Part shown: in pieces, positions 17,057 to 26,503 of the stretch
How positions within the stretch are numbered: position 1 is the stretch's first letter
Layout: each line of letters starts with the position of its first letter
Program-made: the position numbers and the translations under genes
Source: JAGXQV01 sp964505475
GTDB lineage: Bacteria; Pseudomonadota; Gammaproteobacteria; Burkholderiales; Sulfuricellaceae
Direction: 5' to 3'
Assembly: GCA_964505475.1 (NCBI GenBank)
Contig: CAZDIJ010000022.1
Location: 1 to 41,756 of the forward strand
Length of the DNA stretch: 41,756 nt
The notes under the pieces: model-generated
Database searches by the model: none
What the model saw: only the letters and a program-made list of their open reading frames with translations
What the model was told of the DNA's origin: nothing

Positions 17057-18643
17057 TTACGCCGGTTTTTCTGCTTGCTCCAGAAGCAGGCGCAATCCTT
17101 CCAGATCAATTTCCCGGCAGCGCTTATCGACCCGCCGCGAAAAACCGGCGCATTCCGGCCGGGATAGCGCCACCGCCTCTGCCCAGCGCTGGATGGCGAC
17201 GACCTGGCCGAGTTCCAGCATGGCGCGGAATTCCGCCAGGTCTTCCGCGGGCGGCGGGATGACGCCGCCTTCCGCGCGAGCCGCCTTGGCGGTTTTTTGC
17301 TCGCGTATCCATTCGATGCCGAGCAGTTGGTGCAGATGGTCGGCCAGCATGTCGGTATTGACCGGCTTGATGATGACGCGGTCGAATTCCAGGTTCTCCG
17401 GGAAACCCGCGGGGCGCTGGGGCGGCGCCGCCGAAATCAGGATTACCGGCAAATGCCCGGCATTTCCCTGCCCGCGCACGGCGCGCAGAAATCCCCAACT
17501 GTCCATGCCGGGCATGAACTGGTCGATCAGCGCCGCGTCGACGGGCGGATCGGCGCGGCGCCAGATGGCGACGGCTTCGGCGCCGTCCGCCGCGGTTTCT
17601 ACGCGGAATCCCCACAGGGTCAGCAGATCGTGCAGCAGCTCGCGGTTCTCGGCGATGTCATCCGCCACCAGCAGATGGCGGACGGCGCCCCGGTACCTGC
17701 CGATGGCGTCCGGTATTCGCTCGTCCGCCATGTGGGTTTCGCGCAGGCGCAGCTCGAAGAAGAACCGGCTGCCTTGCCCGGGCGCGCTTTCCAGGGCGAT
17801 TTCGCCGCCCATGGCGGCGACCAGTTGGCGGGCGATGGCCAGCCCCAGGCCGACGCCGGGTTGGCGCTCGCCTCCGGCGGCGCGGCTGAACGGCTCGAAA
17901 ATGTGTGATTGTTCCTCGGCGGGGATGCCGCAGCCGCTATCGGAAACCTCGAAACGCAGGCGGCGCCAGGCGGCGTCTTCCGTTCCCGCGTCGCCGATAT
18001 GCAGCCGGACGGCGCCCTGCTCCGTGAATTTGCAGGCGTTGCCGATCAGATTGAGGAGTATCTGGGTGAGGCGTTGCTCATCGGCTTCGATCGCCGCCGG
18101 CAAGGTGCTGTCGAGCGTCGCGGCGAAGCGGTTGGCATTCTTGTCCGCCAGCATGCGGCCGGTGTTTTCCAGATGGGCGGCCAGCGCGTCCAGGCGCATG
18201 GGTTCCGGGTGCAGGGTGATGGGCTTGGCCTCGCCCCGGCTATAGTCGAGCACCTGGTCGATCAAATGCAGCAATTGCTCGCCGCTGCGTTCGATGACCG
18301 CCAGTTTTTCGGTGGCCTCCCCCGGCATGCGTTTCTTCAGCAATTGCGTGTAGCCGATGATGGTATGCAGGGGCGTGCGCAACTCGTGGCTCATGGCGGA
18401 GAGGAAAGCCGATTTGGCGTGGCTGGCTTCCTCGGCGCGCGCCGTGGCGCGGCGCAGTTCCTCGGTGCGTGCCGCCACGGCTTGCGCCAGACGCTCTTGC
18501 TCGGATATTCCCGGTTCCTCCGCCGGCTTTCCGCGCGCCCGGCGGAACCGGAATGCCCAGAACGCGGCAAGCGCAAGGGCGCCGCCGGCCAGCAGCAGAC
18601 ATGGCCAAGGCGCATGGAAGAGGATGCCGGCGGCATCGCTCAA
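17057..18643 (-). CDS. Hybrid sensor histidine kinase with C-terminal receiver
   Basis: This 528-residue membrane-anchored kinase has one N-terminal helix (about 13-33), a coiled coil, a phosphoacceptor H86 in SAMSHELRTPLH, and an ATPase domain with GNACKFTEQG (201-210), DSGCGIP and GVGLGLAIA. A receiver domain follows (about 322-430) with D374 in LIDQFMPGMD, then a helical tail. No periplasmic sensing domain is visible. It begins with TTG at 18643, giving a TTGA overlap with the response regulator gene, so the two are co-translated and presumably form one phosphorelay. Confidence 0.85.
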   Translation of the reverse strand: MSDAAGILFHAPWPCLLLAGGALALAAFWAFRFRRARGKPAEEPGISEQERLAQAVAARTEELRRATARAEEASHAKSAFLSAMSHELRTPLHTIIGYTQLLKKRMPGEATEKLAVIERSGEQLLHLIDQVLDYSRGEAKPITLHPEPMRLDALAAHLENTGRMLADKNANRFAATLDSTLPAAIEADEQRLTQILLNLIGNACKFTEQGAVRLHIGDAGTEDAAWRRLRFEVSDSGCGIPAEEQSHIFEPFSRAAGGERQPGVGLGLAIARQLVAAMGGEIALESAPGQGSRFFFELRLRETHMADERIPDAIGRYRGAVRHLLVADDIAENRELLHDLLTLWGFRVETAADGAEAVAIWRRADPPVDAALIDQFMPGMDSWGFLRAVRGQGNAGHLPVILISAAPPQRPAGFPENLEFDRVIIKPVNTDMLADHLHQLLGIEWIREQKTAKAARAEGGVIPPPAEDLAEFRAMLELGQVVAIQRWAEAVALSRPECAGFSRRVDKRCREIDLEGLRLLLEQAEKPA

Positions 18644-19431
18644 GCCTCTTCCTCCGTGGCGATGCCGCGGGCGTGGCGGTATTCGCGCGGGCTGACGCCG
18701 AAGCGGCGGCGGAAGGCGCGTGAAAAGTCGCCGGAATTGCGGTAGCCGATGCGGTCGGCGATCAACTGTACCTGGAGCGCGCTTTCTTCCAGCAGGCGGC
18801 GGGCGGTTTCCAGGCGCAGTTCGGTGAAATAGTCGAATACCGTCATGCCGACGCGGTGGCGGAATAGTTCGGTCAGCTTGCGCTGGTTGGTGCCCAGCCG
18901 GTGCGCCAGCTCGACCAGGCCGGGCGGATCGGCGAGCTGCTCTTCCAGCCGCGCGATGGCGCGCGCGAACAGCTGTTCGTCGGGATGGGCGCGGTCGCCC
19001 TCACTTTCCAGGAGGCGCATGGCGGCGGCCCCCTCCAGCCGTTCCAGGCGCTGCCGGGTCTGGAGGTGGACGGCGACGCGGGCGAGCACTTCCTCTTCGG
19101 AAAACGGTTTGGTGATGTAATCGACGCCGCCGATGGCGAAACCGCGCAGCTTGTCGTCGATGGCGTCGCGGCCGGACAGGAAGATCACGGGAATGCGTTC
19201 GGTGCGCGGGTCTTCCTTGAGCTTGGCGCAAACGGCGAAACCGTCCATGCCCGGCAGCGAGATATCCAGCAAGATCAGTTCGGGTCTTCCGCTCACCGCC
19301 TTGTTCAGGCCGTCGCGGCCGTCGAGCGCGACGAGAATGTCGAGATTGCCGTGCTCCAGGTAGGAGAGCAGCAGGGCGACCGAATCGGGCTGGTCGTCGA
19401 TAATCAGGAGGCGCGGCTTGGAATCGGGCAT
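18640..19431 (-). CDS. Response regulator with AraC-type DNA-binding domain
   Basis: This 263-residue protein has an N-terminal receiver (1-125) with acidic pocket D12/D13, phosphorylation site D56 in LLDISLPGMDG and conserved KPF. A C-terminal AraC/XylS domain (about 155-255) ends with IGYRNSGDFSRAFRRRFGVSP-type residues. It is the first gene of a minus-strand set RR-hybrid kinase-PocR kinase and probably controls its own neighbourhood or a remote regulon. The target genes are unknown. Confidence 0.9.
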   Translation of the reverse strand: MPDSKPRLLIIDDQPDSVALLLSYLEHGNLDILVALDGRDGLNKAVSGRPELILLDISLPGMDGFAVCAKLKEDPRTERIPVIFLSGRDAIDDKLRGFAIGGVDYITKPFSEEEVLARVAVHLQTRQRLERLEGAAAMRLLESEGDRAHPDEQLFARAIARLEEQLADPPGLVELAHRLGTNQRKLTELFRHRVGMTVFDYFTELRLETARRLLEESALQVQLIADRIGYRNSGDFSRAFRRRFGVSPREYRHARGIATEEEA

Positions 19432-19490
19432 GGCGCTATTTTGGCCGCATTCGGGGGGAATGGGAAGGCCGCCGGCGCCTTCGCCCGGCT

Positions 19491-19536
19491 CCCTCGCCCT
19501 GCTCTCTCCCGCAAGCGGGAGAGAGCAGGGCGAGGG
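19491..19536. repeat. Perfect 22-bp inverted repeat of the CCCTCGCCC family
   Basis: CCCTCGCCCTGCTCTCTCCC plus GC (19491-19512) pairs perfectly with 19515-19536 around AA. It lies between the convergent 3' side of ftsX and the 5' side of the response regulator gene. Composition relates it to the repeats at 1-51, 23733-23788 and 37196-37508. It could act as a terminator for the ftsYEX transcript. Confidence 0.8.
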
Positions 19537-19590
19537 CTTTCGCTCAATCCGGCGAGAAGGGGGGCGATGAGTCGCTGCGTGAGTTTTGTT

Positions 19591-20495
19591 TTACTGCGGC
19601 TCGATTTCGCGCAGGTGGCGGCCGACCGAGAGGAAGGCGCCGAGCCAGCCGAGCAGGGTGGCGAAGAGCAGCAGGGCGAGAATGTCTCCGGCGGGCGGAA
19701 CGGCGAGCTGGAAGTTCAGGCTGTACAGGTTGGTCAGCCGGTCGATGCCGGCGTTCAGCAGGCGGAACGTGGCGGCGACTACCAGCCAGGCGACGCCCCC
19801 GCCAGCGAGGCCTTGCAGCGCGCCGTGATAGAGGAAGGGGCGGCGCACGAACGGGTCGGTGGCGCCGATCAGCTTGCTGACCTCGATTTCCTCGCGCTGC
19901 GAGAGGATTTGCAGGCGGATGGTGTTGCCGGTAATGACCGCCAGGGCGAAACCCAGCAGCGCGGCGAGGATCAGCACCGCCTTCTGTCCCAGGGAGAGCA
20001 ATGCGTCGAGGCGCTTGACCCAGGCCTCGTCGAGCAGGGCGTTTTCCACGCCGGGCAGCTTCTCCAGCTCGCGGTGCAGGGCGACGATGCCGTCCGCCGC
20101 CGGCTTGGCGGGACGGATCGTGAAGACATCGGGCAGCGGGTTTTTTTCCAGCCCGGCGGCGATGTCGCCGAGTCCGGCATCGCGGTTCAGTTCCTGCAAC
20201 GCCTGGTCGCGCGGAATGAAATGGAATTCGGCGATGTCGCCGCGCTGTTTGAGATGCGCTTGGATTTCCTGGATCGCCTTGTCGCCGGCCTTGGCGGAAA
20301 GCACCAGGGTGATTTGCGGCTCGCCGTGCGCTTGCCCGGCGAGCGCGTGCAAATTCTTCAGCAGGGCGTACAGGCCGGCGGGCAGGCTCAGGCTGACGCC
20401 GATCACCAGCACGGTCAGCAGCGAGGCGAGCGGGGTGCGGGCGAACTGGCGCAGCACCAGCGCCGCAGCCTGGCGGTGGTGGAGCAGCCAGGTTG

Positions 20496-20499
<4 letters not shown>
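19591..20499 (-). CDS. ftsX: Cell division protein FtsX
   Basis: This is the permease-like partner of FtsE in the divisome; FtsEX links cytokinesis to peptidoglycan hydrolase activation. The ATG at 20499 gives 302 residues and overlaps the ftsE stop as ATGA. Helices flank a periplasmic loop (first helix about 20-45), with three more in the C-terminal half and the conserved cytoplasmic SQREEIEVSKLIGATDPFVRRPFL segment. A longer in-frame reading from 20712 would run inside ftsE and is rejected. Confidence 0.95.
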
Positions 20500-21149
<650 letters not shown>

Positions 21150-21295
21150 CCTAAATTCCTTATTTCAACCACGGGGAACACCGGGAAAAATCAGGGGGAA
21201 CCTCAAGTTGAAAGACGATGCACGGGTTATCCTCAGGGTGAGCGGCAAATCCTTCATTTCCCCATGTTCCCAGTGGTTGAAATGCGTTTTTCAGG
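21150..21295. mobile_element. ATGA-targeting inverted-repeat element 2 (between ftsY and ftsE)
   Basis: This 146-bp element fills the whole gap between the ftsY stop and the ftsE start. It is flanked by the direct repeat ATCAT (21145-21149 and 21296-21300; ATGAT on the coding strand). Ends are CCTAAATTCC and TTTTTCAGG. Inner arms are AACCACGGGGAACACCGGG and an imperfect complement around 21256-21280. On the coding strand the first ATG (21300) opens a 46-residue frame starting MILKNAFQPLGTWGNEG that ends with TAA at 21160-21162, ten bases before the ftsE ATG; that TAA is part of TAAGGA. Confidence 0.85.
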
Positions 21296-21296
21296 A

Positions 21297-22259
21297 TCAT
21301 TTGAACAAGGCGTCGGCGAATTCGCGGGCAACGAACGGGCGCAGGTCGTCGATGCGCTCGCCCACGCCGATGAAGCGCACCGGCACCGGCTGGGTCTTGG
21401 CGATGGCGGCGATCACCCCGCCCTTGGCGGTGCCGTCCAGCTTGGTGAGCACCAGGCCGGTGAGGCCGAGCGCCTCGCCGAAGGCCTTGACTTGCGCCAG
21501 GGCGTTCTGCCCGGTGTTGGCGTCGAGCACCAGCAGCACTTCGTGAGGGGCGCTCGGCTCGGCCTTGGCGATGACGCGCTTGATCTTCTTCAACTCTTCC
21601 ATCAGGTGCAACTGGGTCGGCAGGCGCCCGGCGGTATCCGCCAGTACGATGTCGATGCCGCGCGCGTGCGCCGCCTGGATGGCGTCGTAGATCACCGCCG
21701 CGGCGTCGTTGCCTTCCTGGCTGATTACCGTGACGTTGTTGCGCTCGCCCCAAGTCTGCAACTGCTCGCGCGCGGCGGCGCGGAAAGTGTCGCCGGCGGC
21801 GAGCAGCACCGATTTGCCCTGTGTCTGGAAATACTTGGCGAGCTTGCCGATGGTGGTGGTCTTGCCGGCGCCGTTGACGCCCGCCAGCATAATGACAAAG
21901 GGGCGATGGGCGGTGATGTCGAGCGGTTTTTCCAGCACGCCCAGCATGTCCGTCAGGGTGTCGTGCAGCGCCGCCTGCAATTGCGCGGCGTCGGACAAGC
22001 CCTGGCGCTTGACGCGCGCGCGCAGCTCGTCGAGCAGCGCCTGGGTGGCGCCGACGCCGACATCCGAGGTGAGCAGGACGGTTTCCAGCTCCTCGAACAA
22101 TTCCTCGTCGATCTTGCCGCCGCCGAACAGCCCGCTGAGCTTGCCGCCCAGAGCGTCGCGGGTTTTGGCCAAGCCCTGGCGCAGGCGCTCGTTCCAGCTT
22201 GCGGGACGTTCCTCGGCGGGGGCTTCGTCCGGGGTGGATTTCTTGAAGAAACTAAACAT
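21297..22259 (-). CDS. ftsY: Signal recognition particle receptor FtsY
   Basis: This SRP GTPase docks ribosome-nascent chain complexes at the membrane. The ATG at 22259 gives MFSFFKKST and 320 residues; the start at 22295 would add 12 unconserved residues. The N domain (about 35-110) is followed by the G domain with GVNGAGKTTTIGKLA, DTFRAAAREQL, DTAGRL and TKLDGTAKGG. The N-terminal acidic A region is very short. Its TGA stop lies in the outer copy of the ATGAT duplication. Confidence 0.96.
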   Translation of the reverse strand: MFSFFKKSTPDEAPAEERPASWNERLRQGLAKTRDALGGKLSGLFGGGKIDEELFEELETVLLTSDVGVGATQALLDELRARVKRQGLSDAAQLQAALHDTLTDMLGVLEKPLDITAHRPFVIMLAGVNGAGKTTTIGKLAKYFQTQGKSVLLAAGDTFRAAAREQLQTWGERNNVTVISQEGNDAAAVIYDAIQAAHARGIDIVLADTAGRLPTQLHLMEELKKIKRVIAKAEPSAPHEVLLVLDANTGQNALAQVKAFGEALGLTGLVLTKLDGTAKGGVIAAIAKTQPVPVRFIGVGERIDDLRPFVAREFADALFK

Positions 22260-22283
22260 GGGTGGGAAGGTCACACGGTGGGC

Positions 22284-22321
22284 TATAATTTTCAACTTCG
22301 CTATTTTAGGCGATTAGGAGG
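22284..22321 (+). promoter_or_regulatory. Likely -10 box and Shine-Dalgarno of the M16 peptidase operon
   Basis: TATAAT (22284-22289) lies 42 bp before the GTG start, divergent from ftsY. TTAGGAGG (22314-22321) is a strong Shine-Dalgarno only 4 nt from GTG at 22326. No convincing -35 was found. Confidence 0.5.
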
Positions 22322-22325
22322 CTTT

Positions 22326-23693
22326 GTGCGCAATTTACTGATTTCCGCTTGCTGCCTGGCGCTGCTGGTTCCTCTCGCGGCGGCGGCGAATACCCACGAA
22401 TTCAAGCTCGACAACGGCATGAAAGTGATCGTCAAGGAAGACCACCGCGCGCCGGTGGCGGTGGCGCAGGTGTGGTACCGCGCCGGCAGCATGGACGAGG
22501 TGAGCGGCACCACCGGCGTCGCGCATCTGCTCGAACACATGATGTTCAAGGGCACCAAGGACGTTCCCTCCGGCCAGTTTTCCAAGGCCATCGCGGCGGC
22601 GGGCGGCAAGGAGAACGCCTTCACCGGCAGCGACTACACCGCCTATTTTCAGCAATTGCAGGTCGCCAAGCTGCCGGTGTCGTTCCGCCTGGAAGCCGAC
22701 CGCATGCACAACCTGGTCATCAGCGACGAGGAATTCGCCAAGGAGATCAAGGTGGTGATGGAAGAGCGCCGCTGGCGCACCGACGACAAGCCGCAGTCGC
22801 TGGTGTACGAACAGATGCGCGGCGCCGCGTTCCTTTCCCACCCCTATCACCATCCGGTGATCGGCTGGATGACCGACCTGGAAAACATGACGGCGGAGGA
22901 TGCGCGCAACTGGTACCGCCGCTGGTATACCCCGAACAACGCCATCCTGGTGGTGGTGGGCGATGTCGAACCACAGGCGGTGCTGAAGCTCGCGGAGGAA
23001 CACTACGGCAAGATTCCGCCCCGTCTCCTGCCGTTGCGCAAGGCGCCGGTGGAGGCCGCGCAGCGCGGCATCAAGCGCCTCACCGTGAAAGCCCCGGCGC
23101 AACTGCCCTACCTGTTGATGGGCTACCACGCGCCCGCGTTGAAACGTCCCGACGCGGACTGGGAGCCGTATGCGCTCGACGTGCTCTCCGGCATTCTCGA
23201 CGGCCACGCCTCGGCGCGCCTCAACAAGGCGCTGGTGCGCGAGCAGCAGGTGGCGAGCGCGGTGGGCGCGGGCTACGACCTGATCGCGCGCGGCCCCAGC
23301 ATGTTCATCCTCGACGGCACGCCCTCCGAGGGCAAGGGCGTCGCCGATCTGGAGGCGGCGTTGCGCGCCGAGATCGAAAAAATCAAGCGGGACGGCGTGA
23401 GCGAGGAAGAGTTGCAGCGCGTCAAGGCGCAGAACGTGGCGAACCGCGTCTATCAGCGCGATTCGATGTTCTACCAGGCGATGCTGATCGGTGAGATGGA
23501 AACCGTCGGGCTGCCCTACCAAGCGCTCGACACTATTCTGGAACGGCTCAAGGCCGTCACCGCCGAACAGGTGCGCGACGTAGCGCGCAAATACCTGATC
23601 GACGATCAACTGACGGTGGCCGCGCTCGACCCGCAGCCGCTCGACAACGACAAACCGGCGCAAGCGCCGAAGGGAGGCCGCCATGGCAATTGA
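22326..23693 (+). CDS. Zinc-dependent M16 (pitrilysin/insulinase family) peptidase, exported
   Basis: GTG at 22326 gives a 455-residue precursor starting with a signal peptide (hydrophobic 4-20, AAA cleavage region). The inverted zinc motif H67-L-L-E70-H71 and the third ligand E147 (in VVMEERR) are intact, so the subunit should be catalytic. The family fold continues with NNAILVVVGDV and the substrate-binding half. Such proteins usually pair with an M16 subunit lacking the zinc site, here the next gene. It is an envelope peptidase of unknown substrate. Confidence 0.9.
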   Translation: MRNLLISACCLALLVPLAAAANTHEFKLDNGMKVIVKEDHRAPVAVAQVWYRAGSMDEVSGTTGVAHLLEHMMFKGTKDVPSGQFSKAIAAAGGKENAFTGSDYTAYFQQLQVAKLPVSFRLEADRMHNLVISDEEFAKEIKVVMEERRWRTDDKPQSLVYEQMRGAAFLSHPYHHPVIGWMTDLENMTAEDARNWYRRWYTPNNAILVVVGDVEPQAVLKLAEEHYGKIPPRLLPLRKAPVEAAQRGIKRLTVKAPAQLPYLLMGYHAPALKRPDADWEPYALDVLSGILDGHASARLNKALVREQQVASAVGAGYDLIARGPSMFILDGTPSEGKGVADLEAALRAEIEKIKRDGVSEEELQRVKAQNVANRVYQRDSMFYQAMLIGEMETVGLPYQALDTILERLKAVTAEQVRDVARKYLIDDQLTVAALDPQPLDNDKPAQAPKGGRHGN

Positions 23694-25155
23694 GACCGTT
23701 CAAGTTACCTCGCATGCCAAAACCGGCAGATTTCCCCCTCCCCAACCCTCCCCCGCGCGCGCGGGTGGGCCGGGTGGGGGCATTCTGAGCCGGCGTCGCG
23801 GTGATATTTCGGGTAATGCAGGCAAAAGCCGTGCGAGGGAGGTGGTTGCATGCATGCTCGCCACATTCCTGCTGGCATTTGCCGGTTCCGCCCTCGCCGC
23901 CCCGCAAATCCAGCACTGGAGCACCGACAACGGAGTGCGCGTGTATTTCGTCGAGAACCACGACCTGCCGCTGCTCGATGTCAGCGTCGATTTCGCCGCC
24001 GGCGGCAGCCGCGATAACCCGCAAAAAGCCGGGCTGGCCGCATTGGCGCGGCGCATGCTGGCGCTCGGCGCGGGCGGGCTGAACGAGGATGAAATCTCCA
24101 AACGCCTGGCCGATGTCGGCGCGGTGCTCGGCGGCAGCCTCGATTCCGACCGCGCCGGCGTTTCCCTGCGCACCCTGAGCAGCGCCCGCGAGCGCGAGCA
24201 GGCGCTCGACGTGCTGGCGCGCGTCATCCAGCAGCCGGAATTCCCGGAAAGCACGGTGCAGCGTGAAAAAAACCGCATCGTCGCGGGGATCAAGGAAGCC
24301 GAGACCCAGCCCGACTATATTGCCGCCAAGGCCTTCCAGGCCATGCTCTACGGCAAACACCCCTACGCCATGCCGTCCGGCGGCGGGGTGGCGACGGTGA
24401 GCGCCCTGACGCGCCAGGATTTGCTCGATTATTACCGTGCTCATTACCGTTCTGGCAATGCCCAGGTGGCAATCATCGGCGACGTGACCCTGGAACAGGC
24501 CAAGGCCATCGTGGCGCAACTGACCGGCAAGCTGCCGCGCGGCGACGGCGCCGCCGCGCCGTTGCCGCCGGTAGCGCCGCTCGCCCGGGCGGAAACCCGG
24601 CGCATCGCCCATCCCGCCACGCAAAGCCATATCCTCATGGGCATGCCGGGCATCAAGCGCGACGACCCGGACTATTTCCCCCTGTTCGTCGGCAACTACA
24701 TCCTCGGCGGCGGCGGCTTCGATTCGCGCCTGCTGGAGGAAGTGCGCCAGAAGCGCGGCCTAGCCTACAGCGCCTACAGCCATTTTTCCCCGATGAAGCA
24801 GGAAGGGCCTTTCCAGATCGGCTTGCAGACCAAGCGCGACCAGGCCGAACTGGCGCTGGAGGTGGTGCGCGAAACGCTGCGCCAGTTCGTCGCCGAGGGA
24901 CCCACCGACGCGGAACTCCGGCAGGCCAAGGACAACCTGACCGGCGGCTTCCCGCTACGCATCGACAGCAACCGGAAAATTCTCGATTATCTGGTCGCCA
25001 TCGGCTTCTACGGGCTGCCGCTCACCTATCTCGACGAATTCACCGGGCGGGTGGAGAACGTGACGGCCGCCGGCATCCGTGACGCCTTCGCCCGGCGCGT
25101 CAAACCGGATGTCATGGCGACAGTGCTGGTCGCGGCGGATGCCCCTGCAAAATAA
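23683..25155 (+). CDS. M16-family peptidase-like protein lacking the zinc motif, exported
   Basis: The frame from ATG 23683, which overlaps the previous gene by 11 bp and has AGGGAGG upstream, gives 490 residues. The position of HxxEH is occupied by LAALARRM, so this is the non-catalytic partner subunit of the M16 pair. A hydrophobic export signal begins only near residue 54 (MLATFLLAFAGSALA). The preceding stretch contains PPPQPSPARAGG, encoded by a dispersed GC-rich repeat. A later start at GTG 23842 or ATG 23854, behind GGGAGG, would give a normal signal peptide. Which start is used is open. Its end overlaps rsmD by 17 bp. Confidence 0.85.
   Translation: MAIETVQVTSHAKTGRFPPPQPSPARAGGPGGGILSRRRGDISGNAGKSRAREVVACMLATFLLAFAGSALAAPQIQHWSTDNGVRVYFVENHDLPLLDVSVDFAAGGSRDNPQKAGLAALARRMLALGAGGLNEDEISKRLADVGAVLGGSLDSDRAGVSLRTLSSAREREQALDVLARVIQQPEFPESTVQREKNRIVAGIKEAETQPDYIAAKAFQAMLYGKHPYAMPSGGGVATVSALTRQDLLDYYRAHYRSGNAQVAIIGDVTLEQAKAIVAQLTGKLPRGDGAAAPLPPVAPLARAETRRIAHPATQSHILMGMPGIKRDDPDYFPLFVGNYILGGGGFDSRLLEEVRQKRGLAYSAYSHFSPMKQEGPFQIGLQTKRDQAELALEVVRETLRQFVAEGPTDAELRQAKDNLTGGFPLRIDSNRKILDYLVAIGFYGLPLTYLDEFTGRVENVTAAGIRDAFARRVKPDVMATVLVAADAPAK
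23733..23788. repeat. Dispersed CCCTCCCC...GGGTGGGG repeat inside the 5' end of a gene
   Basis: CCCCCTCCCCAACCCTCCCC, a run of alternating GC, then GGGTGGGCCGGGTGGGGGC forms an imperfect inverted repeat of the same general type as 1-51, 19491-19536 and 37196-37250. It is read in frame as proline/glycine-rich sequence at the N-terminus of the inactive M16 protein. Confidence 0.7.
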
Positions 25156-25693
25156 AGTCCGCCTCATCGGCGGCGCATGGCGCCGCCGCATGATCGCCTT
25201 CCCTGCGGTGGAAGGGCTGCGCCCGACCGCCGACCGTGTGCGCGAAACCCTGTTCAACTGGCTGGGGCAGACCCTGGACGGAAAAAACTGTCTCGACCTC
25301 TTCGCCGGCAGCGGCGCCCTCGGCTTCGAAGCGCTGTCGCGCGGCGCGGCGCGGGTAGTGATGGTGGAGCGCGACCGCCAGGCGCTGCGGGCGTTGCGCG
25401 AAAACGCCGAAAAACTGGGAGCGGAGCGGCTCGAATTGCACGATGCCGACGCCCTGCAATTTCTCTCCCGCGAATCGCGCCGTTTCGATGTGGTGTTCCT
25501 CGACCCACCTTTCCATAAAAGTGTTTTGCCGCTATTATTTCCAATTCTTGAAAATCGCCTCAATCCCGGCGGCAGGGTTTACGCCGAGAGCGAGCAGCCG
25601 CTGCAACCCGTTGAAAACTGGCGGATATGGCGGGAAGGCCGCGCCGGCAAGGTATTCTATTACGTGCTGATGCGCGAAGGGGACACGCCATGA
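25139..25693 (+). CDS. rsmD: 16S rRNA (guanine(966)-N(2))-methyltransferase RsmD
   Basis: This SAM-dependent methyltransferase modifies G966 of 16S rRNA. ATG 25139 (MPLQNKVRLIGGAWRRR) gives 184 residues, the usual size, and overlaps the M16 gene by 17 bp. Motifs are the N-terminal LRPTADRVRETLFNWL, the SAM motif LDLFAGSGALG and the catalytic DPPF. It is coupled to coaD through ATGA (25690-25693). Confidence 0.93.
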   Translation: MPLQNKVRLIGGAWRRRMIAFPAVEGLRPTADRVRETLFNWLGQTLDGKNCLDLFAGSGALGFEALSRGAARVVMVERDRQALRALRENAEKLGAERLELHDADALQFLSRESRRFDVVFLDPPFHKSVLPLLFPILENRLNPGGRVYAESEQPLQPVENWRIWREGRAGKVFYYVLMREGDTP

Positions 25694-26172
25694 CGTTGAA
25701 AGCGGTATATCCCGGCACCTTCGATCCGGTGACGCGCGGCCACGAAGACCTGGTGCGGCGCGCCGTGCGCCTGTTCGACGAAGTGATCGTCGCGGTGGCC
25801 GGCAGCCCCGGCAAGAAACCCTATTTTCCCCTGGATGAACGGGTGGAAATGGCCTCCACGGTGCTGGCCGACCTGCCCACCGTCAAGGTGGTCGGTTTCG
25901 AGGGGCTGCTGATGGATTTTCTGCGCAAGAACGAGGCGCGGGTGGTGCTGCGCGGATTGCGCGCGGTATCGGATTTTGAATACGAGTTTCAGTTGGCGGG
26001 CATGAACCGCAGCCTTTATTCCGAGGTCGAGACGGTATTCCTGACGCCGTCGGAGCAGTACATGTTCATATCGGCCAGCATGGTGCGCGAGATCGCGCTG
26101 CTGGGCGGGGATGTCAGCCAGTTCGTGCATCCCCTCATCAAAGACCGGATGATGAAACGGATTTTGTCTTAA
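25690..26172 (+). CDS. coaD: Phosphopantetheine adenylyltransferase (CoaD)
   Basis: This enzyme transfers AMP from ATP to 4'-phosphopantetheine, the penultimate step of coenzyme A synthesis. The 160-residue protein has the nucleotidyltransferase signature YPGTFDPVTRGHEDL (7-21) and the second motif ISASMVREIALLGG. It starts in the ATGA overlap with rsmD, a conserved gene pair. Confidence 0.97.
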   Translation: MTLKAVYPGTFDPVTRGHEDLVRRAVRLFDEVIVAVAGSPGKKPYFPLDERVEMASTVLADLPTVKVVGFEGLLMDFLRKNEARVVLRGLRAVSDFEYEFQLAGMNRSLYSEVETVFLTPSEQYMFISASMVREIALLGGDVSQFVHPLIKDRMMKRILS

Positions 26173-26194
26173 ACTTAACTTTGAGGAAATAACC

Positions 26195-26446
26195 ATGGCA
26201 TTAATGATTACCGACGAATGCATCAACTGCGACGTGTGCGAACCCGAGTGCCCCAACGGCGCCATTTCGCAAGGCGACGAAATCTACGTGATCGACCCCG
26301 CCCTGTGCACCGAATGCGTCGGCCACTATGACGAACCCCAATGCGTGTCGGTCTGTCCGGTGGATTGCATTCCCAAGGACCCCAGCCACGAAGAAAGCAA
26401 AGCCGAACTGCAAGCCAAGTTCGAGCGGATCAGCGCGGCGAAATAA
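26195..26446 (+). CDS. 2[4Fe-4S] ferredoxin, YfhL type
   Basis: This 83-residue low-potential ferredoxin has two cluster motifs: CINCDVCEPECP (from C11) and CTECVGHYDEPQCVSVCPVDC. The longer spacing in the second motif is typical of the YfhL/Alvin ferredoxin group. Shine-Dalgarno GAGGAAATAACC precedes the ATG. The electron partner is unknown. It follows coaD in the order seen in several betaproteobacteria and ends at a strong terminator. Confidence 0.93.
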   Translation: MALMITDECINCDVCEPECPNGAISQGDEIYVIDPALCTECVGHYDEPQCVSVCPVDCIPKDPSHEESKAELQAKFERISAAK

Positions 26447-26465
26447 GCCGCTTCGGTTTGGAATG

Positions 26466-26503
26466 AAAAACGGCGGCAACCCGGAAGGGTTGCCGCCGTT
26501 TTT
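26466..26503 (+). terminator. Intrinsic terminator after the ferredoxin gene
   Basis: AAAAACGGCGGCAACCC (26466-26482) pairs perfectly with GGGTTGCCGCCGTTTTT (26487-26503) around a GGAA tetraloop. It marks the boundary between the core operon and the accessory region. Confidence 0.95.
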
